Shown here one piece after another: positions 1 to 13,525 of a stretch of DNA of 64,000 bases. The DNA is from Epiperipatus broadwayi (taxonomy: Eukaryota; Onychophora; Udeonychophora; Euonychophora; Peripatidae). Within the stretch, counting starts at the first letter, position 1, and each line of letters opens with the position of its first letter. The stretch is from the NCBI GenBank assembly GCA_028023455.1, contig JAQFVV010006203.1, positions 12,934,348 to 12,998,347 on the forward strand. The letters are read 5' to 3'. Made by a program: the position numbers and the translations under genes. The notes below the pieces were generated by a model that did not search any database, had not been told where the DNA came from, and saw only the letters and a list, made by a program, of their open reading frames with translations.

Positions 1-1890
1 ACATAGATATCTCTGTGAATGCAGACATATATTTCTGTCTCCATGAGTATAAAGATAAATGTTTTTGTCTCCATGAACATAGATATATAGTGATTAAAAT
101 CATTAATTTTAAGTGTCTGCAAACAAAGTTCACATTTTAACCTCTTATGATTGCTTCCATTGTAGTTTTTCCTATGATGATTTTTTTCAAATATTTAGAA
201 CATTGAAACTAAGTAGATTTACAACTTGATTCATAGAAGAATATTTTCCTTTTATGATTTATTAGAGGCATATTTTTTATATTGAAAGTATCACACATTT
301 TTAATTTCAGATTTAAACAGTGATTAATAGACTGGCAGAATTGCATTTAATTCTAAGGCATTTCTTTGCTAACATCTCCAAAGTCAGCTACACCATTGGA
401 AAGGTCAGGGGAGGCATTTCTAAAGTTTTACCCCAGAGAGTACATAATTTTTCCTTATACAATCATCACAATTTATATTGACTTCTATTCAGTGACACAA
501 TGAAGAAGTAACAATAATTCCCGCCTTTTATATAAAGCAGTTGATAGATCATACAATCCTTCTGTGCCTGATTTCTATAGCAATGCTTTTGTTTTAAAAC
601 AGTAATTTTATTTTTAACTAAAAATTATAATACATTTTATTTTTTACAATTATTATTATTATTTTCAAAAGAATTTATAATTTATTTTATACACGTGGTT
701 TTTATATATTCTAGAATGAATAATTTTATAATGCACATAAAAGCCATGCCTGAAAACTCAACCATGAGGGTTATATTTATTAATTTTCTGCACAGACACC
801 ATTGATGACATTCAGTTTAAATAAATGCATTAAGGTAACCTATCACACTAAAATTTATCTCACTAACAAATTTAAGTTACCATTAAAAATTATATAAAAC
901 AGCATAATGAAGGATAAGCATATCTTTACATGCACATATATATAGTCATTCGCGCATACATAAACCATTACACCATTTTAATTTTTTTTTAAAATTAAAT
1001 GCTTTTAATTTATTTATGATGTCAGCAAATGTTTAAATTCAGGCTTAGAAAATAACGTTGCAGCGTGACTTCCGCATTTCAAAGAAATATTTTTGAATTT
1101 TTTTTTATATAGGAGTTAAAATTGTTGTTGTAGAAATTTATTTATTATATAGTAACTAAGATCACCTTCCCATATTCAGAAAAGATAGATAAAAGGATCA
1201 CTTGCAATGAACATATTTTTGGTGATTGTAGAGATTATCATTGCAATTTTTCATTAAAACTGTATCTTTTTTTAAGAAAATTATTCAAAAATAAATACAC
1301 TGAATGTGCATTTTTAAATAGTATCGATAACATTTTCAAGAAATTAGGTTTATGAATATTTATACATATATATATACGCACAAACGTGTAGTTCCTCCCA
1401 AGTTTTTTCCTAACTCGTTTACTAAGTAATGTAAAATAATAAAAAATTCACTTTATTAAACAAAATATAAAAAACTTTTATATATCAATGTCCTGCGCAG
1501 ATTATTTCAGTCAGAGTTGCGGATTCAAGATTTAAAACTCCCTGAAGTGCAATTCAATTCGGCCATTTCCGATACTCGAATATTTCATGATCACCTTCCT
1601 GAGTAACAAATCGTTCGATTATTTTCCCTTATGTAATTTAGTGCAATAATACAATAATGAACTCAAAAATTAAAGATCCCTAGATCCATCATTCTTATGC
1701 TATATCATAAGATATCCCAAGAATAACTTTGAAATTATTAAATAGTTGGTTAAACCAAAAACTTAGTAATCGTGCTTAAAACAGTAGTTCATATTTCTTT
1801 AGTGAATGACAATCCTATAACTTAGCTACTTTAATTATAGTGCGTCTGCCTAATTTGATCTAGCTTAGAATACAGGCTACGTAAACAAAG
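1..1890. other. A+T-rich non-coding DNA
   Basis: No coding region, splice-flanked exon, RNA gene or recognisable repeat family was seen. The first 90 bases carry two imperfect copies of a short 'tctccatga' plus 'atagatat' motif. It could be intron or intergenic DNA. Confidence 0.5.
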
Positions 1891-1990
1891 TTTTTTTTTC
1901 TCATGTGTCAGCATCAGCAGGGAAGCGAACCCGCTAACCCGGGACAACTGCTTGTAAAGCTGCTGTCACTGACCTCTCGACCACCAATGC
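1891..1990 (-). mobile_element. Short tRNA-derived SINE, copy A
   Basis: On the - strand this is a tRNA-like body of about 75 nt followed by about 15 nt (tgacacatgag) and an A-tract (T9 at 1891-1899 on +). A B-box-like GGGTTCGCTTCC is present. The anticodon stem-loop is tRNA-like, with loop TTTACAA and a putative anticodon TAC as in tRNA-Val. The same unit recurs at 18161-18262 and, more diverged, at 54481-54583. The flanks 'acaaagtttttttt' and 'acaagttgtttttt' look like a degenerate target-site duplication, so this is a retroposon and not a tRNA gene. Confidence 0.7.
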
Positions 1991-3148
1991 ATGACAAGTT
2001 GTTTTTTTTATTCTAATCAAACTTGGAATTTCCAGTTAACTATTTAATAATGGGCAGTAAGTAAATAAGTGGATTTATTTATTCTTAGCCAAAGAGTAAA
2101 ATAAGAATATAACATTGGTCATTCCCACTAATCAGAAATGGTGTACAAGCTTTGAACAATGCATTCTCTTTAGCTGTTTTTGCCAGAGAGACTTTATAAA
2201 TACAGAATTGGATTATTAAACGGTTACTATAGTTTTATATTTCTAGAAATTACTTCTAACTGCATAATTTTACATCTTATACTTAAGGCTATACTGTGTA
2301 AAAATATGCTATTTTAAAGTGGAGATTATTATGTAGTTATATTAAGCATTTTCTATAAATAAATAAATTACCTTTATTGAATATAAAGTTTGTATTTCTC
2401 TTTACAAGAAATATAATAAGTTTTAATCCTATAAAAAATCATTAATAATTAAGGTAATGTTGTAAATATGTTAGCGACCTCAAATTAAATTTAGATTTGA
2501 AAAGATGCCAACTATTATCGTCTTTATTGATTTTTTTTTTTTTTTTACTATTGATGTCATCGTGTCAAATGATTGAAAGTGACATCTCTTCAAACTTATT
2601 TACATATCATTTAAAGTGTGTTGACTTATTTATTAATGAGTATAAATGATTTTTTATTAAATTAAAAATTATATTTCTTTTAGCTTAGATATAAACTTTA
2701 AATTTAACATAGCAGCTATAATAAAAAATGTTTAATCACTGATGATTGAAGAAGACATCTCTTCAAATTTGATAATACTAACCTATTAATGTATTGGGTT
2801 CTTTGGGCAATACCTGCTTAAAACTGAAGAAATTCAAATAATAGCAAACTTTGACACCTTTATGAATTATTACCGTTCTCCAATTTGCTAGATATAAACC
2901 CAAAGATAATTTTAAGCAGATTATATCGGATGGTATTGCATATTTTGAATTAGAACATGAAAATAATTTAGATTTGGATTACATCTTATAATATAAATGC
3001 TAATGGAAGATGTTAATGCTATTTATCTACTGCAGTTACTGCAGATACAAGTTGAGTTTGTAATTTAAGTTCACAGAAATACTTTTATATAGATGGTCCA
3101 TGCTATTAATTTAAATTTTTTATGCTCTTTGAAATAAATATGAAAATC
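1991..3148. other. A+T-rich gap with one dispersed 29-bp direct repeat
   Basis: No gene is visible. A motif containing 'gacatctcttcaaa' occurs at 2569-2597 and again at 2742-2770 in the same orientation, about 173 bp apart, with a few differences. A short open stretch of about 30 codons at 2890-2985 (+) is not recognisable. Confidence 0.4.
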
Positions 3149-3559
3149 TTTAAATTCCAAGGAATTCAGAAAGTAACATGTTTTGGATTCGTTGATAATG
3201 AAAACGCATTTGAGTTTTATAAGTAAGATTAAAGCTTTGACCATGAAATTATAAACCGAGAATATGATTATATTCTGAAAAATATTTATCAAAATGCAGC
3301 ACTAGTAATTAGATCATGTAGCAACACTAAAATTATTAACATTGATAATGGTATATACCAAAGTAATTCACATTTCCAAAACTTTTTACAGCAGTTTTAC
3401 AAGTATTGGAATAAAAGAAAAACAAATTATTTAAGTAATCTAGATTTTGCAAATGGTATGGTTGGCTTTGCAAATAATGTTTTAGAGTCCTCCAGGAAAT
3501 GTGGCCAGAATTATCAGATAAAAAATAGGAAACCAGAACTAAGGTTAACATATCCATAA
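3149..3559 (+). pseudogene. Decayed coding sequence, unrecognised
   Basis: One + strand frame stays open for 108 codons (3233-3556) with no usable start. It continues upstream to about 3149 across two close in-frame stops (TAA at 3224 and 3230). The composition is protein-like, with mixed charged and aromatic residues such as SFDHEIINREYDYIL and NLDFANGMVGFANNVLESS, unlike the low-complexity translations nearby. I do not recognise the family. It may be a remnant of a transposon protein or an old pseudogene. Chance cannot be excluded in A+T-rich DNA, but 108 codons without a stop is unusual here. Confidence 0.35.
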
Positions 3560-3995
3560 AGAACAAAATAATATTTAATGAAATTTTCTTGGAAAAAGAA
3601 AATAAAGAGTGATAATCTTGAATTAGAAGGAGTAACAAATATATATACTTTAATCAAATTATTCTCACAGTTGAAAACATAATGGATAAACTAATCATAC
3701 AATTAAACATGGACAGAGTGCTTTTGGTAGAAATTTAATACTTAAAAAAATATGAATATGTGTTTGAAAAAGAAACTTTTAAATGTTTAATTTTTTTAAA
3801 AAACATTATAATTTCTTAATAGATAAGTATCATGCAAATGAGATTTACATCGAGTGTTATACAAGGGTATCCAATTTAATGATTTTACACAGCAAATGCA
3901 GATCAATTCTGTGTTAATTAAACCACATTTAATTTTTTGCAGAAGTCGACTTTGACTCTGCAAATGGTAGGACTATCTCTACTGCCCATTCAGCC

Positions 3996-4256
3996 TTATG
4001 ATATTTTTAGAAATTTGCTGGGAATTTCTCTTCCAACTGTATTTACTGTTAAAGAGTCAGAACTTTTTTTTTTTACTGGAACATCACCATCATCAGAATG
4101 GGGCTTTACACACATATCCATCTGCAGATCAAAGTCTCTACAATAAAAAGGCTTAATCCAATACAAAATACAATTTGAAATTTCTACATTTACTCTACGC
4201 CAATCTATTGTTTCTTTATTCATCATTGCTTGATACACAGTGAAATGAAATGACAT
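3996..4256 (-). other. 86-codon open frame, unrecognised
   Basis: An ATG-initiated 86-codon frame with a charged, protein-like C-terminal half (for example DLQMDMCVKPHSDDGDVPV). The opposite strand is also open over part of it (3937-4146), so which strand was coding is uncertain. There is no known motif, no visible splice context and no neighbour that explains it. It is possibly a fragment of the same decayed element as 3149-3559, although that lies on the other strand. Confidence 0.2.
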
Positions 4257-4690
4257 GATTGTTATTATTTTTTATTAATTTTTAATATTTATGTGGTTAT
4301 GTTATTATTATTTTTTATTTTTCAGCTTCGAATGCCTTATTTTAATGTTTTTATTTATTTAGTCACACTCTGCTGTGTCCAAAGCACAGACTTATGAGCT
4401 GAGTTACTCATAAAAATTTGAGATCTCACAATTCTAGGATTGACACTTATTATTATTATTTTTCTTTTCTTTTTTCAAGTTTTCCTTGGATATTAAAAAA
4501 AATTATATTTATACTCATTATAAAAAAAATCTATTTTTAATCTTTTTTTTTACTTACACAATCCAGAATTATTAATTCATTAGATCAAACCTGTGGGTCC
4601 ATCAGATTCATAGATTAATATTTATCTAATCCATTCTTTATTCTGATACTTCCTAGAGTAGCTGCTTATGCTAGGGGATTGAGAATCATC
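4257..4690. other. A+T-rich gap
   Basis: Contains short T-rich and ATT-rich runs, including a short (TTA)n near 4450. I see no gene or recognised repeat. Confidence 0.4.
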
Positions 4691-6020
4691 CCCTAATCTT
4701 TTATGTTGCCTTGCATGAATGAGATCTGAATTACTTCCGATTTACCTAAAGACTTGTTCTTTCAGGGTTGCTAGAAAACCATCTCTTTTGTGATTCATTC
4801 CTCAAGTTTTCTCTGTGAAAAAATTTTATAGCATTTATTGGCAGCTCTTTAGGTTAAGGTTAAATTCCCAATCTTTGCATTTATAGGCAGATCTGGTGCT
4901 ATCGAAAGCATTTAGTAATTTGACTATTTGCTCAACTGTCTCCTCTTAGTGGCGATGAGTATTTGCTCAACATTATGAGGAAAATTGTATGACAATATCA
5001 TAATATTTTTTGTTGAGATAACGGGCTGTCATCAATGCATGTAATTTTGCTACCTGACTAGGGAAAAATGAAGTGAAAAAGCTCACCAGGTCGATATTTA
5101 TCTTGCAACATCTGGTGTTTAATATTGTCCAGACACTCTTCACTCCAGTGGTTAGATAATCTCAGCAAGCTTAAGAAACATCTTGCAGGTGGATGCATGT
5201 AATCACAATCATGGCACTTCAGTTAGCTGGTTCAATGCAAAGAATCTTTCTAGGCTACTTATATGTTCCATGGAAGATTCACCTACATGTACTGAAAATA
5301 TTCTTATTTTAAGAAATTAGTTAACTTTTGCAGGTTTATTTTTCTGTATATGCATGCTTATATTCATGTCCTCCTGCTCATAATTATTAATATCTATCTT
5401 GACCTTTTTCTCACTTATATTGCCAATTTCTCTGTTTCATTTTGCCTATTATTATTATTAAAATCTATTTTGTCTATTTTATCTGCTAAATTGTTAATTT
5501 CTTTTCTAATATTTTCTATTATCCTTTCATTTTCTAACTTATTACCTATTACTACTTCCTGTAACAGCTCTACTTTTTCTTCCTGTTCTATTTTAATTTT
5601 TTCTTGGTATGTGGTTTCAATTTGATTTTCCATTTACTTTATACTTCCACATATTTCTTTCATAATTTCTTTTTTTATTTTTTTGTATCCTAATTTAATT
5701 TTCTGTTCCAATTTTTCCAACATTTGAACTTGGTTTTCTATTTTAATGTTTGTTATTTTGATTTTTAAGCTCAATGGCTGTTTCCTTATTTTGTTTTTTA
5801 AGCTCTTCAACTGTTTCATTTTGTTTTTGAAGTTTTTAGCTTGTCCCCTTATTTTGGTTTTTTATTTCTTCATTTTGTTTTTGAAGTTCTTTAAACATTT
5901 TATCCATCATTATTATGATGTCTTTGTTAGCTTGCTTATCATTTTTATTTTGCTGTTGTTCCTCACTGGGAACATTTTATTTCTTTATCTTGAGCTTCCA
6001 TTTTCACTTTTGTTCTCATA
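4690..6020 (-). pseudogene. Degenerate Ty3/gypsy gag relic with coiled-coil N-terminus
   Basis: On the - strand this resembles the gag region of the gypsy element at 29581-43307. The upstream part (6020 to 5415) encodes K/E/Q/L-rich coiled-coil stretches, open at 5634-5819 and 5415-5633. Downstream, translations in shifting frames match the younger element's Gag. 'SMEHISSLERFFALNQLTEV' (about 5200-5290) parallels its 'PHEYLQNLDELFTLCHLSEV', and 'SQVAKLHALMTA' (about 5040) parallels 'SQAVKLKTLTA'. Several stops and frameshifts show old decay. No LTR or pol was seen beside it, so it looks like an isolated fragment. The homology was judged by eye. Confidence 0.6.
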
Positions 6021-6739
<719 letters not shown>

Positions 6740-9384
6740 CTGATAGCTGAGATAATTTTAAGGTGGCAGTTAAATAATTGCTCCATTAATATTCACATTC
6801 AATACAATTAGAACGAAACGTTCGAGCACTCATGCTGGACCACATTTATAACAAATATCTAGCTTTTTATTATTTTTAAATTTTAATGATAATAATTTAT
6901 ATAAATTTAAAACTATTATACAAACAGAGGAATTAATGTGGTCAATATTTTTATATTTTAACTGTACCAATTGTCAGACTGAGATAGTCTATAAATACAC
7001 AAACTGAAGCCACCTTTCAATATCATCTCTGCATCATGCAGCCAATTTGACTAGAATATCCATGAAAAAAAGATTTAAACACTTCAAGTGCTTGAGTCTA
7101 TGGCTAACTCAGATGAACAAGAAACTTACTTAACTTAGACTATCAGACAATGCATATTTAAACAAAAACAATATAATAGACAAAACATTCTCTTATTTAA
7201 ATGTTATATGGTGATATACAAAAAGAGAGAATTTAAACCAATTAACAATTTAAAACAAGATATTTATTTACCGAAACATTATAATAATAATAAAAACGAA
7301 AACTAAATTAAACTAATTACAGAATTGTTTAGAATGCTGTATATAAGTCTACTTTAAAATTAATACTAAGAACTCCATTATTTCTAATTTTAGAAAAGTT
7401 TATAAAGAGAATGAAGTCTTATCCCTGTTTCATTTAAATTATTTCTTATATTTACATAGGTTTTCTTATAGCTTTTTCTGGAGTGATCAGCCCTGTTTTT
7501 TTGAAAGTTTATAGAGTTTGTGGATAGCATTCTCAAACAGGTTTCCCAGTTTCTTTTAACAGCTTGTCACTTCTTTCTTCCTGGGCAACATATATCTGCA
7601 TGGCCTTGTTCAGCAGTAATTCTATAATGATGTGTAGATTATTTAGCACTGGCAGGTCAAGGATATTTCTCACATTTCAGGATGTTGGATGCACAGGAAC
7701 TGGATGATAAAAACTGAATGAACATCCCTTTGCAAGTTTAGTACTGCATGGTGATATTAGAGCTTCTGCATAAATAGCTGTACATTGCTGAAGTATGAAC
7801 TGGCCATTCTCAATAAAGAAGTTAGCAAACTAACTAACAATCAAATTAACTGGATCAAAATAAAAATAACAGCAGAATAATTCTAATAGTAGAATGAATA
7901 GCAGCAAAACTGAATATAATGGAAATTTAATAGCTTTTATATTCTTGACAAAATCATTATTTGAGCTATACCCACATCATTAATTAGCTTTTCAATTTCT
8001 TTTAATTAGTTAATCTCTTTTAATATCTATTTAATTACAACATTGATTACAGTATTATTTAATCAGTTGGAAATATCACTGACTTCCAGTAAAACATAAT
8101 CCCTTTCTGATTAGACAACTTACAAGATTATTTTGATCTTGATTAGATTGTAATTTTCTCTAATTAAATAGTTTCCAGTAATAATTTTGTACAATCATTT
8201 ACATTACAATTCTCTTGTTTTTTTTTTCTTTACAGTTAATTTAGCTTAAATTATTTCCCCAAGTAAATCCTTAACCCTTTAACCACTAATTATATTATTG
8301 GTTGTATGAGGTAAAAATCAAATATTTTAATTGGCCAACTCACAAACTGAAGACAAAGCCTATTGTTAAAACATATTCACCTATAATATTAAATTCAACT
8401 CAGATACGTTTATAAAAAGTATATTACTAATTTTTCAGGTAATGAAAGAGAACGAAAGTTCTTTCAAAAATAAATTGCTATTTATTTATTATAAAATATA
8501 TTCAATTTCGGCAAATATAAAGCGAATGTCTAAACAAAAAAGTGCTGACGCAAATGCTTTTTTTCAATTTTACTTTACGGAAAAGTAAAGATTTCTTTTT
8601 GCTAAATCTTAAATATTTTTACTAAAATTTTCAATATTTTTCGAAAATAATTTTGTTTTTTTAGTATATTTTTTAAAAAACTATTTTAATTTCTCATTTT
8701 ATATTTTTTTAATACTTAAATTACATTTGAAATGAAAATCTCAGCGTTTTTCTTTATTTTCTTTGATCAGGCGGTTTCTTTGTTCTTTCCAGCCAATCAG
8801 AATGTCTTTTTCGGCTGAGAGCTGGCTGACAGCAAATCACCGACAAGGTTCTTCTTTGTTTAGTTTTAAATGCGGTTTTTTTGATTTTTTACTTGAAAAA
8901 TAATTCGGAAGAGGGCACCATCTTACAGAACTTTTAAAAACCTAATCAATAACTGTCAAACGAATATTCTACCATTAAAACTAGCAGAATTAGAATGACA
9001 TCAGATGTCGACGAGATGCTTCGTAAGAGGCGGTTAAAGACCTTCACGTAATTAATTTTCTTTTATTTCCATAACATTTTGGAATTTGTATTTATAATTA
9101 AAAGAAAGATAAACCTCCCTTTCAAATAGTAAATCTAATTAAAATTCCTAAACTACATTATACTTATAATTATATTTTCCCCTCTTCTATTTTCTTTTTA
9201 TATATTAAATTGAAATTAAGATACATAATTCTATTTTTCTTTTTTTTTCTTTGAATATTTTTAATACACTTTTAAATGTTTCATGTAACATGTATATTTA
9301 TGCAACTGCTACAATATATAGATATCAAACAATATAAATATATTTTTAAAAAAATATATGAATGGTTGCAAACATAAGAAATTA
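6740..9384. other. Long A+T-rich stretch with one short coding-like trace
   Basis: Mostly featureless. On the - strand, 7533-7673 is an open stretch of 46 codons ending in TGA (fragments such as NNLHIIIELLLNKAMQIYVA and QEERSDKLLKETGKPV). It looks protein-like but is unrecognised. A less A+T-rich patch at 8760-9060 contains CCAATCAG but no supporting promoter or transcript evidence. No splice-flanked P450-like exon was found. Confidence 0.35.
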
Positions 9385-9455
9385 AAGGGGATTTGAACCC
9401 AAACTTTCAAGCTCCCTACAATTATCCACTCTCTCCAATATAACCGATACACATA
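9385..9455 (-). mobile_element. Possible tRNA-derived SINE relic
   Basis: On the - strand a B-box-like GGGTTCAAATCC (9387-9400 on +) lies about 35 nt downstream of a D-arm-like GAGAGTGGATAA. The arrangement resembles a degenerate tRNA body. No A-tail or target-site duplication was identified, and the acceptor stem does not close convincingly. A tRNA gene is unlikely. Confidence 0.3.
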
Positions 9456-9882
9456 ACCACATACATGTGAAAATAATAAATGATCTCCAATATACATATG
9501 CAAGGAGTTTGCAGATCTGGTTTCAAATCTTTTAATTATATATATACACCCGGGTCTTGTTTTATGCGGATTTATTTAATGCGATTTTCAAGTTATGCGA
9601 TTCATGATTTTTCTTAATATCTTTGTATGCGGTTTTCTTTTATGCGATAAAAATTATTAGATCAGAAGTCAAGCTCTGATAATGCGATATTACTTTAAAT
9701 ATTATAAATTTCATGCACTCACGTCATATTTAAAGTAATAACGCATTATCGGAGTTTGACTTCCATCTAATAATTTCAATATTTTCAGTGCTTTATAATA
9801 GTACTGTAATAGATTTTATGTAATAAAGAAGTTCATAATTCACTTAAAATCAGAATTTCCCCATTTTATATACACACATTAA

Positions 9883-10180
9883 ATTTTACAAGACTATAAT
9901 GTAAATCTGTTCAAACATTATAGATGAAAAATACTATGTTTGTTGTTGTTTTTGCATTTTAAATCACATTCTATTTTTGCTTTTTATAAAAAGAGTACGT
10001 AATTAATTAATCATTTAGTGTCCGCAAGTAATAAATTTTACAAGATTATAATGTAAATCTGTTCAAATGTTATAGATGCCTATACGATGTATGTTGTTGT
10101 TTTTGCATTTTAAATCGCGTTCAATTTTTGCTTTTTATAAAACGAGTACATAATCAATTAATCATTTAGTGTCCACAAGT
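9883..10180. repeat. Tandem duplication, about 147 bp x2, inside the Tigger-like element
   Basis: Units at 9883-10029 and 10035-10180 start with 'attttacaag' and end with 'tttagtgtcc(g/a)caagt'. Period is 152 bp. The element at 19973-20926 has one unit only, so the duplication arose within copy 1 or its lineage. Confidence 0.85.
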
Positions 10181-10201
10181 TTATTTTTAAAAGGTGAGTA
10201 A

Positions 10202-10388
10202 CAGTGGTGGGCACAATTAAATTTGGCAATTAAAATCTGATTTTTAATTGTAATTAACAATTTAAAAATTATGTAATGAGGTGATGTGAAACGATGAAAT
10301 TTGATTTTTAAACAGAATTGAAAATTAAAGACAAAAATAAGAATTTAATTTTTAATTGTTAGTTTTAATTAAATTTTTCCCAACAGTG
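10202..10388. mobile_element. hAT-like MITE, 187 bp
   Basis: Bounded by imperfect terminal inverted repeats: left CAGTGGTGGGCACAATTAAA, right end read inward CACTGTTGGGAAAAATTTAA. The flanking 8-mers gtgagtaa (10194-10201) and gtgagtcg (10389-10396) agree at 6 of 8 positions, as for a decayed 8-bp hAT target-site duplication. The interior is A+T-rich with no coding capacity. It lies inside Tigger-like copy 1 and is absent from copy 2. Confidence 0.65.
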
Positions 10389-11004
10389 GTGAGTCGGTGT
10401 CTTTTTATTATCGTAAGTCTAAGTTTTTAATTTTTATTTTAAACTTTTAGTTTACTCTAACGGAGAGAAAAAAACACCCAAGAAAATGAATTTCTTTGGA
10501 AACAAAAATTTCAATTTTAGATCACTTAGCGAAATGGGAAGGATCAATAGTGATTGGAAAACGTTTTAGTTGTATTTCCTCTTGACTTCGTTTAGGAGAA
10601 GCTACAGTACCTCACATCACATCACATCATGACGAATCTGATGTCTCAAATAGCGATAATAATTAAAATACCATACATGTATGAAAAAAATGTAAATTAC
10701 GCATAAAAATATATTGTTTTGAATAAAATTAAATACTGTAGTTAATAAAAAAAGTAAAAAAAGTTTGTCTTGTATCAATTTTTTTCAAATTTGAAATTTT
10801 TTATTAGTCATATTTTATTTTCTTATTTTTTTTATGCGAATTTTAAAGTAATTTTACATTGTTGCTTTGCTTTTATGCGATTTTTGGAAAATTACAGTAC
10901 GTATCCCCCATTTTTCAAGGTAAGTTAAGTCTATTTTTATGCGATTTCTTTTGTGCGTGTTTTCTGAGGAACCTATCTACTGCATAAAATGAGACCAAGG
11001 TGTG

Positions 11005-11904
<900 letters not shown>

Positions 11905-11929
11905 CTAGAAAAGACTGCAGCCTGGACAC

Positions 11930-13445
11930 TACTCAAGGAAGGTCATGTGGGTCAAGGTATTGAGCAAAACCTACTCCATTCCTAGGCTTTCCTATTTTTA
12001 AGAGCCACTAGAATGAGATTCCAGATCCAAGCTAAGCTCAAAGAGGAAGTCAAAAGCATAGCTGAAGCACTCTCAAAGGTATATTTGTCCATACATATAT
12101 ATAAAGGTGCAATTGATTGACAAGTTTATAATAACCAAGATAACATATTACATGCCTGTAGTTGAATTCTAAAAAAATTTATGGCAAGCATTAATTCCAT
12201 ATGTTGCAAGCTCATCTGAGAAAAGAAGAAAGTGGCAATTTCAATGGCAAAACTCAATCACCCTCTTATAGAAAGTGGACTGGGGTTGCATAGCTTACAA
12301 GCATTCCAAACATTCAAAACAAAGAATGCTATGGTTATTGTACTCACTCAATTTTCTAAAAATTAAGACACTTAGAGCAGATAACACCTATGGATAGGTT
12401 ACTTCCAAAAGATTGTTTTTGGCAGTTGCTCTTTACCAATGCAAGAGGGAAAGAACAATCCTGGAACAATTTGAGCAAAAGTATAAATATTGGGAAATAT
12501 ATAAGTTTATACATCAAAATAATTACAATGAAGATATCCCATCAATACTAAACATAAGAAACAAATGTCTGATCAAGCAATACAAGAGATGGCAACTAGA
12601 ACTTAAGTTCTTAGATTTTATAATCAAAATGAATTTGAATGTTTTACCTACTAAATATTTTTTACATCACAGAAGAATGTACAGGTCAGTTGATCCATTC
12701 TGTGGCCTTTGCCATATGACTGAGGAGACTTTACAACACAATTTTCAGCTGCAAGGCCATGGAGCAGACTAGATGCATTCTGTGGGGGAAATACAGAAAA
12801 CAAAACACTACAATGATGCAAATTATGTCGACTTACAAAGGCAGGTCTATACCAACCATAAAGACCATGATGTTCATCTTGTATGCACTCTGGTTTACTA
12901 GATGTGCTTTTGTATCAGGTAATGATCCCAGAAAGCTTCTAGCCACATTTGAGAATAAGTTGGTTAAAATTCAAGTTAGAGACAAGCAGATTATCAGCCC
13001 ACATATTTATGCAGCTACTTGGTCCCTGCTCAGACAAGCATCAAAGTTATAAAAAATGACTTTACTGGTTTATGGATAAACTACATAAGTTTTTTAATGA
13101 TCACAAATGTGATCATGGGATTTTGGGTTTGAATGACAACCTAGAATATAAAGGCTGTAAGATAAAGAACATTCATATACCATTACAATGTTTTTTCTTA
13201 TGATATACCATGAGATTTGAAATTAAAGAACAATAATGCTCCTATTTGACAATAATATGTTTAATTGACACTTACTTCTAAAGGGGATAGATTCATTTAC
13301 AAATTCTTATATAGATATGTACTTTTAACAAAAATGAATGTTGTAACACTCGAAAGTGAACTGTGACAATAAGAGAATTAAACATGAATCTCACTACAAT
13401 TGAATGGCATTGTAATACTATGTAACTAAAAGAATTAATAAAGTT
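11930..13445 (+). pseudogene. 5'-truncated LINE fragment (ORF2 3' end), copy 3
   Basis: Translations match the C-terminal part of ORF2 in the LINE at 43308-48323. After several frameshifts, 'GLGLHSLQAFQTFK' (about 12275-12320) parallels 'GLGLHAVKVFFVQR'. The open stretch 12413-12772 contains 'DFIIKMNLNVLPTKYFLHHR' and a CGLCHMTEETLQH zinc-finger-like motif, equivalent to the CKLCNMHEETLEH of the other copy. The next stretch (12759-13052, another frame) continues with 'FILYALWFTRCAF'. RT and endonuclease parts are absent. The 3' end is near 13440, where AATAAA-like and then trinucleotide sequence begins. It is dead. Confidence 0.8.
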
Positions 13446-13525
13446 TATTATTGTTGAAACTTAATAATAATAATACCAACAACAACAACAGTGGTAATAA
13501 TAACAACAACAAAAACAACTCTCTC
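13441..13525. repeat. Degenerate AAT/AAC-type simple repeat
   Basis: Interrupted 'aataataat' and 'aacaacaac' units directly follow the LINE fragment. They may derive from its 3' tail. Confidence 0.7.

Larger units (their letters stand above)
9547..11004. mobile_element. pogo/Tigger-like DNA element, copy 1 (non-autonomous)
   Basis: The left end (cacccgggtcttgttttatg) and right end (reading inward, caccttggtctcattttatg) are inverted repeats. Both are followed by short 'atgcga' repeats, a layout seen in Tigger-type termini. A second copy at 19973-20926 has the same ends and interior. Inside are an inverted repeat near 9665-9770, a tandem duplication (9883-10180) and a hAT-like MITE (10202-10388). 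No transposase frame survives. Class assignment rests on terminal sequence style and a TA just outside the left end. A clean TA duplication on the right was not seen. Confidence 0.6.

Noticed and set aside
1905-1985. tRNA-Val-like gene
   Set aside because: Imperfect stems, three copies with A-tails and target duplications; better explained as a SINE.
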